Assembly: GCA_026710425.1 (NCBI GenBank)
Contig: JAPORB010000103.1
Span: 1-40,740 of the forward strand
Length of the DNA: 40,740 nucleotides
Source: Gammaproteobacteria bacterium
Lineage (GTDB): Bacteria > Pseudomonadota > Gammaproteobacteria > Pseudomonadales > Pseudohongiellaceae
Direction: 5' to 3'
Shown here: positions 22,408 through 31,387 of the stretch, one piece after another
How positions within the stretch are numbered: the stretch's first letter is position 1
Layout of the letters: each line of letters begins with the position of its first letter
The notes under the pieces: model-generated
The model's database searches: none
What the model was told of the DNA's origin: nothing
The model's input: only the letters and a program-made list of their open reading frames with translations
Made by a program: the position numbers and the translations under genes

Positions 22408-22576
22408 GAATGTGCCTGAAATTAACCGGGATCTGTTTTTGAATCACATAGCGTTTTTGCGACGGCGAGCCAGAGTGTTACCGGCAATCGTGGCTAATTG
22501 TTTACTTGGCTCACAATTGGGATTCAAGCTTGGGGCAGGTGAAAATATTGGAGAGATAATGGGAGAATATTTATGA
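22394..22576 (+). CDS. Short ORF, probably the shifted C-terminal end of the HipA-like kinase
   Basis: Sixty codons from an ATG at 22394 that overlaps the kinase stop by 14 bases. The sequence (INRDLFLNHIAFLRRRARVL, then PAIVANCLLG) looks like the end of HipA-like proteins, where a helix with 'FL..RR..L' follows the kinase domain. The two frames join if one base near 22394 is removed, so this is either a +1 shifted tail or a small coupled protein. It ends in ATGA, overlapping the start of the 285-aa gene, so translation is coupled throughout. Confidence 0.4.
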   Translation: MVLHENVPEINRDLFLNHIAFLRRRARVLPAIVANCLLGSQLGFKLGAGENIGEIMGEYL

Positions 22577-23430
22577 GATCCGGATTTCCTGAACGACCAG
22601 ATTGCGGATTTTCATGGCGAAATCTGTTAATTGAGCCTGTGTCATTTTCGGGAGAGAGGATCTCGCTGGCTGCTATTTTGAAAATGGATGATGGCGCGTT
22701 GGTCGTACCCAAATTAGTCTCCCGCAAGAAGTTACGAAGTCTATTTGGAGAGAAAGATGGAAGTGTCCTCAGTGATACACTGAAACTTTGCATCGAATGC
22801 GCCGAAGATTATTACCGAAAAAACCCTATATTTAGTAATTGGTCACCCCCAATGCAGAATTTTTACCTCGGTGATCCTGAACATTCCGTTGCACTCGATC
22901 TGGAAGAAGCAGTCCACGTTGCTGGGATGCATTGTTCATCCGTATATAGTACACAACATTCTGCGGAGGTGTCTGCGAAATCACAGAATAATGCATCATA
23001 TTCACGTCAGTGGGAGTTGAAGGTCAAAGAAAACGTAAGCCAAGAAAACATGTCATATCAAAATTATTTTTGGTCAAGAATCAGACTAAAAGAAGGCGGG
23101 GTCATGGTGAAAGTTGGCTTCGTTCACGAAAAGTATGCAGCGCAGTTCGAGGCCATTTCAAGCAGCTCTGCTATCCAGAATACAATGATGCGTGCCCAAG
23201 CCAAACTTTGGCAGCTAGATCTCTTAAGAGATCATAATAACCTTTTTAAGATTGAGGAATGCGAGTTACTGTTAGGAATACCTCATACCTACGATAACAG
23301 TAGAGACTCTGCAATTCAGGAGTTTGTAGAGGAGCTTGAATTTGAGGCTTCGAGACGAGAGTTAAGCGTGCTCACCGTGACTACTCCAGCAGCTGCGGCA
23401 AGTCATATAATTGAAAAAGCAGCAGCTTAA
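22573..23430 (+). CDS. Unknown 285-aa partner of HipA-like kinase (DUF3037-like N-terminal part?)
   Basis: I cannot assign this protein to a family with certainty. The start overlaps the previous stop as ATGA, so it is translated together with the HipA-like frames. The N-terminal about 90 residues (FSGERISLAAILKMDDGALV, then SRKKLRSLFGEKDGSVLSD) follow the scheme of DUF3037 proteins, which usually accompany HipA-like kinases: 'GE..N.GV......G....RL....R.R.LFG'. DUF3037 proteins are about 120 residues, so the remaining about 190, including WELKVKENVSQENMSYQNYF and EKYAAQFEAISSSSAIQNTM, are an extension without recognised motifs. It ends with an Ala-rich tail (TPAAAASHIIEKAAA). No signal peptide or membrane segment. 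Role inferred only from context: substrate, antitoxin or adaptor of the kinase. Confidence 0.6.
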   Translation: MRSGFPERPDCGFSWRNLLIEPVSFSGERISLAAILKMDDGALVVPKLVSRKKLRSLFGEKDGSVLSDTLKLCIECAEDYYRKNPIFSNWSPPMQNFYLGDPEHSVALDLEEAVHVAGMHCSSVYSTQHSAEVSAKSQNNASYSRQWELKVKENVSQENMSYQNYFWSRIRLKEGGVMVKVGFVHEKYAAQFEAISSSSAIQNTMMRAQAKLWQLDLLRDHNNLFKIEECELLLGIPHTYDNSRDSAIQEFVEELEFEASRRELSVLTVTTPAAAASHIIEKAAA

Positions 23431-23697
23431 ATTCTGAAATTTGTATTTTCTTTTTTTTGCCGTTTCAATTTTAAATGACATAGTAGTCTTAGCAGCCTCG
23501 CATTTAGGATGGATAAGGTTATTCTCTATGCTTGGTTCATAGACCATAAGGCAATATTTAGCCGGTGCAGGATTCTTTCTAAAGTGACATTTCACATCTG
23601 TACCCTCATGCTACTGTCAGTTATTGATGCGGCATAAAGCAGACAATCTCTCACAACATTTTCTATCGCAAAATTCAGTTACTTGCCGGAGGGCTCT

Positions 23698-24297
23698 ATG
23701 CCTTTGCCAAAACCAGTTACGCGTAAGCATGTGCACACACGTGCCATTGACTACCGGGCATATCAACGAGAAGACGGGCTATGGGATATTGAGGCGCATA
23801 TGACCGATACCAAAACCTATGAGTTCAGAAACAAGTGGCGTGGTCAGGTCCCGGTTGGTGTACCAATGCATGAGATGCTACTGCGTGTGACCATTGATGA
23901 CACTTTTCAGATTCAGGATATTGAAGCAGCAACTGAAAATAGTCCTTTCGAAATGTGCCCCAACATAACACCCAACTATAAAAGTCTGATTGGTATCAGG
24001 ATGGGTGTGGGTTGGCGCAAGGCGATACGCATGAAGGTTGGCGGTATACAGGGGTGCACTCACATCACTGAACTGCTGTTTCCCATGGCAACGGTTGCCA
24101 TGCAAACTCTGTGGCCATTCTTGTCAAAACGAAAAAAAGCTGCTGCCAAGACTAATGGAGATGCCCACATAGCTAATGAATCACAGCCCAGAAAGCGGCC
24201 TCAGGTACTCAATACCTGTCATGCCTGGGCCACCGACTCACCGGTAGTCAAGGAAAATGCAACACAGTGGTATACTGGAAAAAGTCAGTCGTCCTGA
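23698..24297 (+). CDS. DUF2889 family protein
   Basis: A 199-residue DUF2889 protein, function unknown. Hallmarks: RKHVHTRAIDYRAYQREDGL, DIEAHMTDTKTYEF, PVGVPMHEMLLRVTIDD, and near the end GGIQGCTHITELLFPMATVA with the conserved GCTH. I take the ATG at 23698 because GGAGG stands five bases before it; the TTG at 23683 would place the ribosome-binding site inside the gene. The C-terminal 50 residues are basic and low in complexity (SKRKKAAAKTN) with a final cysteine, CHAWATDS, seen in this family. It is convergent with the PDS sensor kinase. Confidence 0.85.
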   Translation: MPLPKPVTRKHVHTRAIDYRAYQREDGLWDIEAHMTDTKTYEFRNKWRGQVPVGVPMHEMLLRVTIDDTFQIQDIEAATENSPFEMCPNITPNYKSLIGIRMGVGWRKAIRMKVGGIQGCTHITELLFPMATVAMQTLWPFLSKRKKAAAKTNGDAHIANESQPRKRPQVLNTCHAWATDSPVVKENATQWYTGKSQSS

Positions 24298-24420
24298 TCG
24301 CCGGAACCAGGATTGCACTATGGGAAAGTTGCTTGCAGTAGATTTCATCTTGATTGTGATGATATTTCATTGACAGTGTTATGCAGTAGCACATATTCAT
24401 GCTTGCTATCAAAGCTGTCC

Positions 24421-26604
24421 TTACTTATTGAACAGCGGAATCACCACTGTGACCATCACGCCTTGCCGATCCGGTCGATTCTCTGCACGGATACTACCGC
24501 CGTGAAAATCTGTAATCAGCCTGGCTATATGCAATCCCATACCAAGATGAGGCTGGCGTTGCTTTTCCTGGGGCCGCACTGAAATCATTGAATCAAACAC
24601 TTGATCCTTCATGTTCTCAGGTAGGAAAGGACCGGCATTGGTGACCTTGATGACCGCATGGTCACGCAGTGACCGACAATAAGTGGTAATTGGCTGGTCG
24701 GGATAGGAAAACTCAACCGCATTGGCGATAAGCTTGTCCAGTAACTGGGCAATATACTCCGGGACACTATGAATATAGATTGGAGTTTCAGGAATATCCA
24801 GTTCAAAATCAGTTTGCATGTAGACAAGCTTGTAGCCTTCCACGCATCCACTGATTACTTCAAGCAAATCAATTCTTTCCTTTTCGGAGGTTTGCAGCAT
24901 CTGCTCCAGCCGCGTAGCCTCACTCATGTTGGTGAGAATAAGATTAAGCCTTTTAATGCCCTCTTCTGCCCGTTCAATATAAACCGCAGAATCGCTATTG
25001 TTGTCAGTCATACGCAAGTTCTCCAGTGAGGAGCGCACTACCGTGACCGGTGTACGCAGCTCATGGGAGAGTCGTGATGACATGTTTTCCAGATAATTAG
25101 TATATTGGGAGAGACGCTCCACGATGTTGGAAAAACTACGCGACAGGTCGCCAATCTCGTCAGATTGTGTGGAGGGCTCTATGGTGTTTTGTAGACGACC
25201 ACTGTCGTCAATGATGCCTTCTGCCTGGTTGCGTAACACTCTAATTCGGTTAGAGATACGAGAGGCAAAGAAGAAAAGGCCGAATACAACAACTACCATG
25301 ACAGCCAGTATGGTGTTAAAAAGCTGCTCCAGTGCCTGGTTGCGAAAAGATCGCAGCCCGTTCATATTCTGATCCACGACCACAGCACCCATGACCTCAT
25401 TATTGGCCAGGATGGGGTGGGCTGCTTCCAGCAAACGGGTCTCAGTGTCGGCCAGAGTTCGAAACTGGGTCATTGGTGTACCCAGCAAGGCAGAATCAAT
25501 GTGGGCTCCTTCGCGGGTCACATCGGAATACAGATCGTCAATAAAGTCAGTACTGGGTTTAGTGAGAATCTGGTAATAAAGAGGATTAAGTATCCGATCC
25601 TGAATGGTCAGCCAGAGTTTGTTTCCTGACTCTTCAGTTTCAGGTTCGGTTAGTAGCAGTCCGGTTGAAGTCTGGATGTCACCAGCGGTCAGCAATACCC
25701 GACCGGAACGATCCACCACCTGGATGCGTGAGTTGTTGTGACCCATACCGGCAACAATGCGGTCTATTTCGGGCGTGGGCAGTCTGAGAGAACCCAGCAA
25801 TTCATTGTCATCAATGTTGTAAGTGGCAACGACCATATTGACATTGCGCTCAACAGGATCGTCCACATCAAATATTGCAAAGCCCAGACGCTCCCCCAGC
25901 ATTTCCATTGGGATACGCAATTCCACGGCGTATCCCGCATTGGTTTCATACCACTGCCCGGTAATCCGCTCCTCGTAGATAGGTTCACTGTAGTCCATAC
26001 GTACTTTGAAAGGGTAGATTGGCTCAGCCTGGTAGGGAGCAATGACGTAGCGGTCAACGCTATCGCCATTACTTGAAAGCATGGAGATCTGCAAAAAGTC
26101 GCTGCGGTGTACGGTCAGAGCCTCCTGATCCCGATACACCAGCTTGTCATCCGCTACCTCGAAATAGGCATAGAGGAAACCATTGAACTCCCCCAGCATT
26201 GAGTTGAACTCAAGTGATTTGGCATCAGGAACAGGACGACCGGGATTCAGGGCGGTGCGAAGATAGTCGCGCTCGTCATAACCCACTTCGTATTGTTGGT
26301 ATTCACCCCAGTCGTTAATGGAGCTGTCTACCAGTGAGAGGGGTGAGTAAATCGGATAGACATAAAGATCCTGACTGCGCGTGGCCGGACTGAAATTGGC
26401 TTCATTAAACAGCTCAGGCCGTTCATTCAGTGCAGTGGCCAATGCCTGTGCCGTTCCCAGTACAGTTTGCTCCTGACCGAGGCGCAACACGTCCTCCATC
26501 TCAAGAATATACTGATAACCCAGCCAGGGAATAATCAGCAGAAAGCTGGACAGGAATACCAGCCTGGAACGGATACCGAAAGGATTCTTGATGGCGACAC
26601 TCAT
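24421..26604 (-). CDS. pdsS: Proteobacterial dedicated sortase system histidine kinase
   Basis: A 727-residue sensor kinase matching the PDS ('marine sortase') kinase family. TM1 lies at about residues 14-32 (LVFLSSFLLIIPWLGYQYI). A large periplasmic sensor of about 390 residues follows, with ALATALNERPELF and FEVADDKLVYRD, then TM2 at about 428-450, a HAMP linker (SRISNRIRVLRNQAEGIID), the H box SSRLSHELRTPVTVVRSS around residue 510, the N box LIANAVEFSYPDQ and the G box HLGMGLHIARLITDFHGGS. It acts with the response regulator 312 bases upstream. In known PDS loci the kinase serves a single sortase and one substrate, neither of which is in this window. Catalytic residues look intact. Confidence 0.9.
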   Translation of the reverse strand: MSVAIKNPFGIRSRLVFLSSFLLIIPWLGYQYILEMEDVLRLGQEQTVLGTAQALATALNERPELFNEANFSPATRSQDLYVYPIYSPLSLVDSSINDWGEYQQYEVGYDERDYLRTALNPGRPVPDAKSLEFNSMLGEFNGFLYAYFEVADDKLVYRDQEALTVHRSDFLQISMLSSNGDSVDRYVIAPYQAEPIYPFKVRMDYSEPIYEERITGQWYETNAGYAVELRIPMEMLGERLGFAIFDVDDPVERNVNMVVATYNIDDNELLGSLRLPTPEIDRIVAGMGHNNSRIQVVDRSGRVLLTAGDIQTSTGLLLTEPETEESGNKLWLTIQDRILNPLYYQILTKPSTDFIDDLYSDVTREGAHIDSALLGTPMTQFRTLADTETRLLEAAHPILANNEVMGAVVVDQNMNGLRSFRNQALEQLFNTILAVMVVVVFGLFFFASRISNRIRVLRNQAEGIIDDSGRLQNTIEPSTQSDEIGDLSRSFSNIVERLSQYTNYLENMSSRLSHELRTPVTVVRSSLENLRMTDNNSDSAVYIERAEEGIKRLNLILTNMSEATRLEQMLQTSEKERIDLLEVISGCVEGYKLVYMQTDFELDIPETPIYIHSVPEYIAQLLDKLIANAVEFSYPDQPITTYCRSLRDHAVIKVTNAGPFLPENMKDQVFDSMISVRPQEKQRQPHLGMGLHIARLITDFHGGSIRAENRPDRQGVMVTVVIPLFNK

Positions 26605-26916
26605 AAGTAAAAGATGTTGTGGTCTGATGTTCCGTCAAATTGTCCAATATCCAGGCCAGGCAGCATTCCAGATCTTGGCAGACTGGCAGAAAAGGCAATC
26701 AGGCCTGAGCAAGTTTAGTTTACCACAGATTCTGTTCTGTACTTTATGTTCTATATCTTTTTCATATGAATGTTGAACATTGAAAGCAGCAGGAGTGCGG
26801 CTTCAGCGATACTTTTGAAGGTCAGTTATACCTTGTCTTCTGCCTTAGATTCATTGTCTCCGATGGAGCATGGGCATTGCAGCCAAATTCCAGGAGAATA
26901 ATTGCAGGCAGCCTGA
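26605..26916. other. Intergenic region between pdsR and pdsS
   Basis: 312 bases between the regulator stop and the kinase start on the same strand, unusually wide for a two-component pair. Small frames on both strands show no sense. It may carry a separate promoter for the kinase; no clear elements seen. Confidence 0.35.
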
Positions 26917-27624
26917 TCAGTGTTGAGAGGCCGTTTCTAAACTCCAGCGATAACCCATTCCATATACGGTTTCTATGCAATCAAAAGTAAAATCCACCTG
27001 CATGAACTTACGGCGTATGCGCTTGATGTGCGAGGTAATGGTGCTGCCATCAACAAAGATTTTTGACTCTTGCATCAACACCTGTCGACTCTTCACATGT
27101 CCTGGATATTTTGCCAGCGCATGCACCATCCAGAACTCGGTCACAGTCAATGGCACCGGAATTTCCTCCCATTTCACGGTGAGTCGACTGATATCCAGGG
27201 TCAGCTTGCCACGGTGCAGAAGATTCTCTGGAGATGGTGGTTGGTCGATTACAGCTAGCCTTCTGAACAGTGCGGCGATTCGGGCCGTGAGGTGTGGCAG
27301 GCTGATGTCCTTGGTCAGATAATCATCGGCTCCCATGCGTAGGCCACTGACCGTATCAAAGTCATTATCCCTTGCGGTCAGAAAAATAATTGGCAGGGTG
27401 TCGGAAAGGGAGCGCAGGGCCTGGCATAGCGCAAAGCCGCCATCAATTTCATTCTCCAGGCCAATATCAATGATGGCCAAATTGGGAAGGCGCATGTCAA
27501 ATGCCGACATGGCATCCTTACGATTGGCGTAGGTCTGAACCTCATAACCCTGCTTGCGCAAAACATCCGCATAGTTCTCGCGTATGGCCGCCTCATCTTC
27601 AACTATGGCGATTCGTCTACTCAT
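26917..27624 (-). CDS. pdsR: Proteobacterial dedicated sortase system response regulator
   Basis: A 235-residue OmpR-type response regulator. The receiver domain has the acidic pair in VEDEAA, phosphoacceptor Asp53 in LAIIDIGLENE, Thr in FLTARDND and Lys in DDYLTKDISLPHL. The C-terminal winged helix has LTVTEFWMVHALAKYPGHVK, SRQVLMQES, ITSHIKRIRRKF and ETVYGMGYRW. The GLENEIDGGFALCQ stretch and SHIKRIRRKF are characteristic of the regulator in dedicated sortase loci. It would be phosphorylated by the kinase downstream and would normally control the sortase and its substrate. The start ATG at 27624 faces 535 empty bases and then pdsO in divergent orientation. Confidence 0.92.
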   Translation of the reverse strand: MSRRIAIVEDEAAIRENYADVLRKQGYEVQTYANRKDAMSAFDMRLPNLAIIDIGLENEIDGGFALCQALRSLSDTLPIIFLTARDNDFDTVSGLRMGADDYLTKDISLPHLTARIAALFRRLAVIDQPPSPENLLHRGKLTLDISRLTVKWEEIPVPLTVTEFWMVHALAKYPGHVKSRQVLMQESKIFVDGSTITSHIKRIRRKFMQVDFTFDCIETVYGMGYRWSLETASQH

Positions 27625-28159
27625 GCTGTCCTCGGCTGCCTTTAGCAGCTTGTTAGTGACTTTCTGCCGGTTTCAATTGCGGGTCCTTGCCTGTCAAGAG
27701 CCATTGTTGCAGCTTGCCTCTTCTCATACCGCAGTTAATTCATCCGCCATTTATTCAAAATCGCAAGCTCACAGATTAAGTATCTTGACTTTCAAGGATG
27801 ACAATCCGATACAGGTGGATTGCCGCACAATCGGCAGAAGTAGAGCTTAACCAATGCTTGACCCATTATACAATTCTATTAACTATCAACTGCTTAGGCA
27901 ACTATAGCGAATCTGACCAAGGCAATGTAGCCAAAGGTGACGGTCCAAGCTATTGCCATGATTCTGCCACATTTAATCACCAGCTGGCCCCAAAACCTGC
28001 CCCTGTGAGCAACAAATACCCTGTTAAATATCAGCATGGAAGCAAAACTCGGGCTTGCCCGGATACGCTCTCTTCACTAATCAGACAGTTTCAAGGTGCA
28101 AGCGTTCACTGCAGACAGACCCACTCTGACTGCACTAGGAATCAGCAGGACGAGGTTAC
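27625..28159. other. Empty gap where sortase and substrate genes would be expected
   Basis: 535 bases between divergent pdsR and pdsO. No frame shows a sortase (no TLxTC motif) or a VIT/von Willebrand substrate with a C-terminal sorting signal. A 123-codon plus-strand frame at 27798-28169 is Cys/Gln/Thr-rich and looks random. The region must hold both promoters. Confidence 0.5.
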
Positions 28160-28948
28160 ATGGCTATGAACAAACAACTCAACCAACTGTTTTTGACATT
28201 GGCCCTTACCTCAGGGCTGGTTGGCATGACCGATTCGGTACTGGCGCAGGTCCAGAACATTGGTATCGGTCTTGATGGTCGTGAAGAATCTGCCGGATCG
28301 TTTGGCGGTGCCATTATAGGCGCAGCGGCGGGTGGACCGCCGGGATTGCTGGTCGGGGCACTTGTTGGCACCTTTATCGGCAATAGCTGGGAAGCACGAT
28401 CAAATTACCGTGAACTGCAAACTGACTGGGTCAGGTTGCAACTGGAAGCCGAACACTTTAAGGAGTTGGCAGCCATACTGGAGGCCGAGAAGCTAATCGC
28501 ACAGAGGGAATTGCAAGCCCTGCGCAATGTTCCCGAAACTCTGCCGGTCTTTCTGCACAATACCGGGCATTACCCTTGGTTCGACAACACATCCCTTTCT
28601 GTGCATTTCAGGACTGGCTCTTATGAACTTGAGACTCACTATGAAGAGCAACTGACCAGCCTGGCCCAGCTGGCCAGCCAACTGCCGGACAGCGTACTTG
28701 AAATTGCTGGCTATGCCGATCGAATAGGTGAGTCTGAGAAAAACCAGGTGCTTTCCTTACAGCGCAGTAATGTTGTCAGGGACTTCATCTTGGGATTGGG
28801 GCTACCGACCTCTGAAATCACCACTGTTGCCTACGGCGAATCAAAACCATTGCATGCAACGCAAGGGGCTGAGACTGACTTTTATGACCGGAGGGTCACC
28901 GTGCGTTTAATTGACACCAATAAGCAGTTGCTGACTCACGGCCAGTAA
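28160..28948 (+). CDS. pdsO: Sortase-associated OmpA-like protein PdsO
   Basis: A 262-residue exported protein. A signal peptide (MNKQLNQLFLTLALTSGLVG) is followed by a glycine-zipper segment at about 48-75 (GGAIIGAAAGGPPGLLVGAL), a helical coiled region (LEAEKLIAQRELQALRN), and a C-terminal OmpA-type peptidoglycan-binding domain with YADRIGESEKNQVLSLQRS, AYGESKPLH and DRRVTVRLID. This order of zipper, coiled coil and OmpA domain matches PdsO, the OmpA-like member of dedicated sortase loci, and the neighbouring pdsR/pdsS support it. Probably envelope-anchored by the zipper and bound to murein. Two ATGs (28160, 28166) are possible; GAGG precedes the first. Confidence 0.85.
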   Translation: MAMNKQLNQLFLTLALTSGLVGMTDSVLAQVQNIGIGLDGREESAGSFGGAIIGAAAGGPPGLLVGALVGTFIGNSWEARSNYRELQTDWVRLQLEAEHFKELAAILEAEKLIAQRELQALRNVPETLPVFLHNTGHYPWFDNTSLSVHFRTGSYELETHYEEQLTSLAQLASQLPDSVLEIAGYADRIGESEKNQVLSLQRSNVVRDFILGLGLPTSEITTVAYGESKPLHATQGAETDFYDRRVTVRLIDTNKQLLTHGQ

Positions 28949-28969
28949 CCACTCAACTGGAGAACTTCG

Positions 28970-29629
28970 ATGCAAGATCTAAGGCTCGTCATTGGTAACA
29001 AGAATTACTCTTCCTGGTCGCTTTGCCCCTGGTTACTGCTGAAGATGTTCGATGTGAATTTCGAGGAAATTCATATCTCGCTATATCAGGATAATACGGC
29101 TGAGAAACTGGGACCCTATTCTCCGTCTCTCAAAGTGCCGGTGCTACTGCACAAGGAAGTCACAGTATGGGACTCACTGGCCATTTGCGAGTATGTCTCG
29201 GAAGTACTACTGGGTGGTGCAGGCTGGCCCGGTAATCCCAAACGCAGGGCCAACGCTCGTTCCATTTGTGCCGAAATGCATTCAGAGTTCCCTCATCTGA
29301 AGACTGACTGGCCCATGAACTGCAAAGCTTCATACCCCATGAAGCCAACCGAAGCCATAACCAACGAGATTGCGCGAATCGATGCTATCTGGAGTTGCAC
29401 CCGGCGGCGTTTTGGGGAAACCGGTAATTACCTGTTTGGCCGCTTTTCCATTGCGGACTGCCTGTTTGCTCCGGTGGCGGTTTGCTTTGAGGCGTATGGG
29501 GCCGAATTGAGCAGTAATGCCGATACCTATCTGCAAACCCTATTGGACAATCCCTTCATTCAGAAGTGGATAACGGACGGTCGTCGCGAGAAAGAGCCGA
29601 TGTCGATTGCCTATGCCAATAGTGCCTGA
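28970..29629 (+). CDS. Glutathione S-transferase family protein
   Basis: A 219-residue cytosolic GST. The N-terminal thioredoxin-like domain shows GNKNYSSWSLCPWLLLKMFD with the likely catalytic Ser, the cis-proline in SLKVPVLLHKE, and the glutathione gamma-glutamyl contact in VWDSLAICEYVSE. The all-helical C-terminal domain has ARSICAEMHSEFPHLKTDWP and GRFSIADCLFAPVAVCFE. Related proteins have Arg where this one has Cys in WSLCPW. Substrate unknown; a detoxification role is only the family expectation. GGAG lies seven bases upstream of the ATG and the gene is 21 bases after pdsO, so co-transcription is possible. Its 3' end overlaps the aroG stop by 19 bases, tail to tail. Confidence 0.9.
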   Translation: MQDLRLVIGNKNYSSWSLCPWLLLKMFDVNFEEIHISLYQDNTAEKLGPYSPSLKVPVLLHKEVTVWDSLAICEYVSEVLLGGAGWPGNPKRRANARSICAEMHSEFPHLKTDWPMNCKASYPMKPTEAITNEIARIDAIWSCTRRRFGETGNYLFGRFSIADCLFAPVAVCFEAYGAELSSNADTYLQTLLDNPFIQKWITDGRREKEPMSIAYANSA

Positions 29630-30702
29630 GTATGTTGAGAACGGACAGGTAATATCTCTCGCAACTTGTCGGTCATTTCCAGCAAGGCTGTTTCCGTAGT
29701 TTCCCAACCCATACAGGCATCGGTGACCGATACTCCGTAACGCAATTGCGACAGGTCCTGCGGAATAGACTGATTGCCAGCATGGATATGACTTTCCAGC
29801 ATAACTCCAATGATGGAGTGATTGCCTTCCATAATCTGATGGGTAATGTCTTTTAGTACCAGCGGCTGCAATTCCGGGTCCTTGCTGGAATTGGCATGAC
29901 TGCAATCAACCATGATGTTGGTGCTGACTCCACCCTGCTGCAGAGCTGCTTCGCACTGGGCCACATGTACACTGTCAAAATTGGGTCCATTACTACCGCC
30001 CCGGAGCACTACATGAGCGTAAGGATTACCCCGGGTGGTTACCACTGAAACCTGTCCTTCGCTGTTGATGCCGAGAAAACGGTGCGGGCTGGAGACTGAT
30101 TGCATGGCATTGATGGCCACCATCAACCCGCCATCGGTACCGTTTTTGAATCCTACTGGTGATGATAGACCTGAGGACATTTCGCGGTGGGTCTGTGACT
30201 CGGTAGTACGGGCACCGATAGCGGACCATGCAATCAGGTCCTGCATGTACTGCGGCGAGATGGGATCCAGTGCCTCGGTGGACGCTGGCAGGCCGAGTGC
30301 TGTAATGTCCAGTAGCAATTTTCGCCCTAGGCGCAGACCTTCTTCAATTTTGAATGAATCATCCAGACGGGGGTCATTGATCAGGCCCTTCCAGCCGATC
30401 GAAGTACGCGGCTTTTCAAAGTAGACCCGCATTATGATAAACAGAGTGTCTGCCACTTTTGATGCCAGTGCCTTGAGTCGTTTGGCATAATCCATGGCAG
30501 CATCCACATCGTGAATGGAACAGGGGCCGACCACAACAAACAGGCGAGGATCCTGGCGGTCAAGAATGGAGAAAAGGGTTTTGCGGGCGGATCGCACAGT
30601 CTCGAGTGCTGTTCCCTGTAAAGGCAATTCCCGCTTGAGTGCTTGCGGTGTCATCATTGCTGTATTTGAAGCAATATTCAGGTCGTCAGTGGGGGCTGAC
30701 AT
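29611..30702 (-). CDS. aroG: 3-deoxy-7-phosphoheptulonate synthase (DAHP synthase, class I)
   Basis: A 363-residue class I DAHP synthase (AroF/G/H type). It condenses phosphoenolpyruvate and erythrose 4-phosphate in the first step of aromatic amino acid synthesis. Motifs: VVVGPCSIHDVDAAMDYA with the metal-binding Cys, STEALDPISPQYMQDLIAWS, IGARTTESQTHREMSSGLS, PVGFKNGTDGGLMVAINAM, and VDCSHANSSKD with the metal-binding His region. Feedback specificity (Phe, Tyr or Trp) cannot be read with certainty. The length is slightly above the usual 350 because of a short C-terminal tail. It stands alone on the minus strand; 113 bases upstream separate it from the DUF4143 remnant. Confidence 0.95.
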   Translation of the reverse strand: MSAPTDDLNIASNTAMMTPQALKRELPLQGTALETVRSARKTLFSILDRQDPRLFVVVGPCSIHDVDAAMDYAKRLKALASKVADTLFIIMRVYFEKPRTSIGWKGLINDPRLDDSFKIEEGLRLGRKLLLDITALGLPASTEALDPISPQYMQDLIAWSAIGARTTESQTHREMSSGLSSPVGFKNGTDGGLMVAINAMQSVSSPHRFLGINSEGQVSVVTTRGNPYAHVVLRGGSNGPNFDSVHVAQCEAALQQGGVSTNIMVDCSHANSSKDPELQPLVLKDITHQIMEGNHSIIGVMLESHIHAGNQSIPQDLSQLRYGVSVTDACMGWETTETALLEMTDKLREILPVRSQHTQALLA

Positions 30703-30773
30703 GTTTTGGGCATCCTGTCATGTTGCCAATCGGCTCTAGGACCTTTGTATGGTGTTTAAGAAAAGGAAGATAA

Positions 30774-31387
30774 TTATACCAGAAAGTCGCAGTCAAAGTC
30801 AGCCGCTATCTGCCGGTGCAGGTAACGAACTTCACCGCCATTGCCCGAGATGCCGCTATCAGTCGACAGACAGTCAAGAATCATTTCGATATCCTCATTG
30901 ACACCCTGCTCGGATACTGGTTGCCCGCCTGGAAGCTGAAGTCTGCAAACAAACAGGTTTCCAGCAGCAAATTCTATCTGTTCGATCCCGGAGTGGCTCG
31001 GGCCTTGTCGGGTAGACTGCCCTATCCTCCGACCGCCGAGGAAAAAAGTGCCTTGATGGAAACTTTATACTGGGCGAGGTGCGAGCCTATCTGAGCTACA
31101 CTGGCAGACACTACCCACTCAGCTTCTGGCGCAATTACAATGGTTTGGAGGTGGATATTTTGTGTGAAATGGCGCAAGGCCATGCGGCCATTGAGATTAA
31201 GGCGGTAGGCCATTGGCAGAAACGTTTCAATCGTAATCTGCATCGGATTCGACAGGAATTCGGCGCGGCGAACGTGCGTTGTTATGGTGTGTTCTTAGGT
31301 GAAAGGGCAGCGTGTTGGGATGATGTAAACCTGCTGCCGGTTGCTGATTTTCTGCGGCAACTGTGGGGCGGGGAAATTCTTCGCTAA
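30774..31387 (+). pseudogene. AAA ATPase (DUF4143 C-terminal domain) remnant, frameshifted and 5'-truncated
   Basis: Frame one (GTG at 30816, open from 30774) reads VTNFTAIARDAAISRQTVKN, LLGYWLPAWKL and SSKFYLFDPGVARALSGRLP. Frame two (31079-31387) reads RAYLSYTGRHYPLSFWRNYN, GLEVDILCE and AAIEIKAVGHWQ. Together they are the HTH-linker and DUF4143 domain of 'ATP-binding protein, archaeal AAA type', with the nuclease-like EVDILCE...IEIK motif. The frames join as ETFILGEVRAYLSYTG if the TTT at 31064-31066 had one more T. The N-terminal AAA module with its Walker motifs is absent, since a stop lies just upstream at 30771. So this is a remnant both truncated and shifted. Confidence 0.75.

Noticed and set aside
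27798-28169. 123-codon frame between pdsR and pdsO as a possible sortase substrate remnant
   Set aside because: No signal peptide, VIT/vWA pattern or sorting motif; composition looks random and it overlaps the pdsO start.
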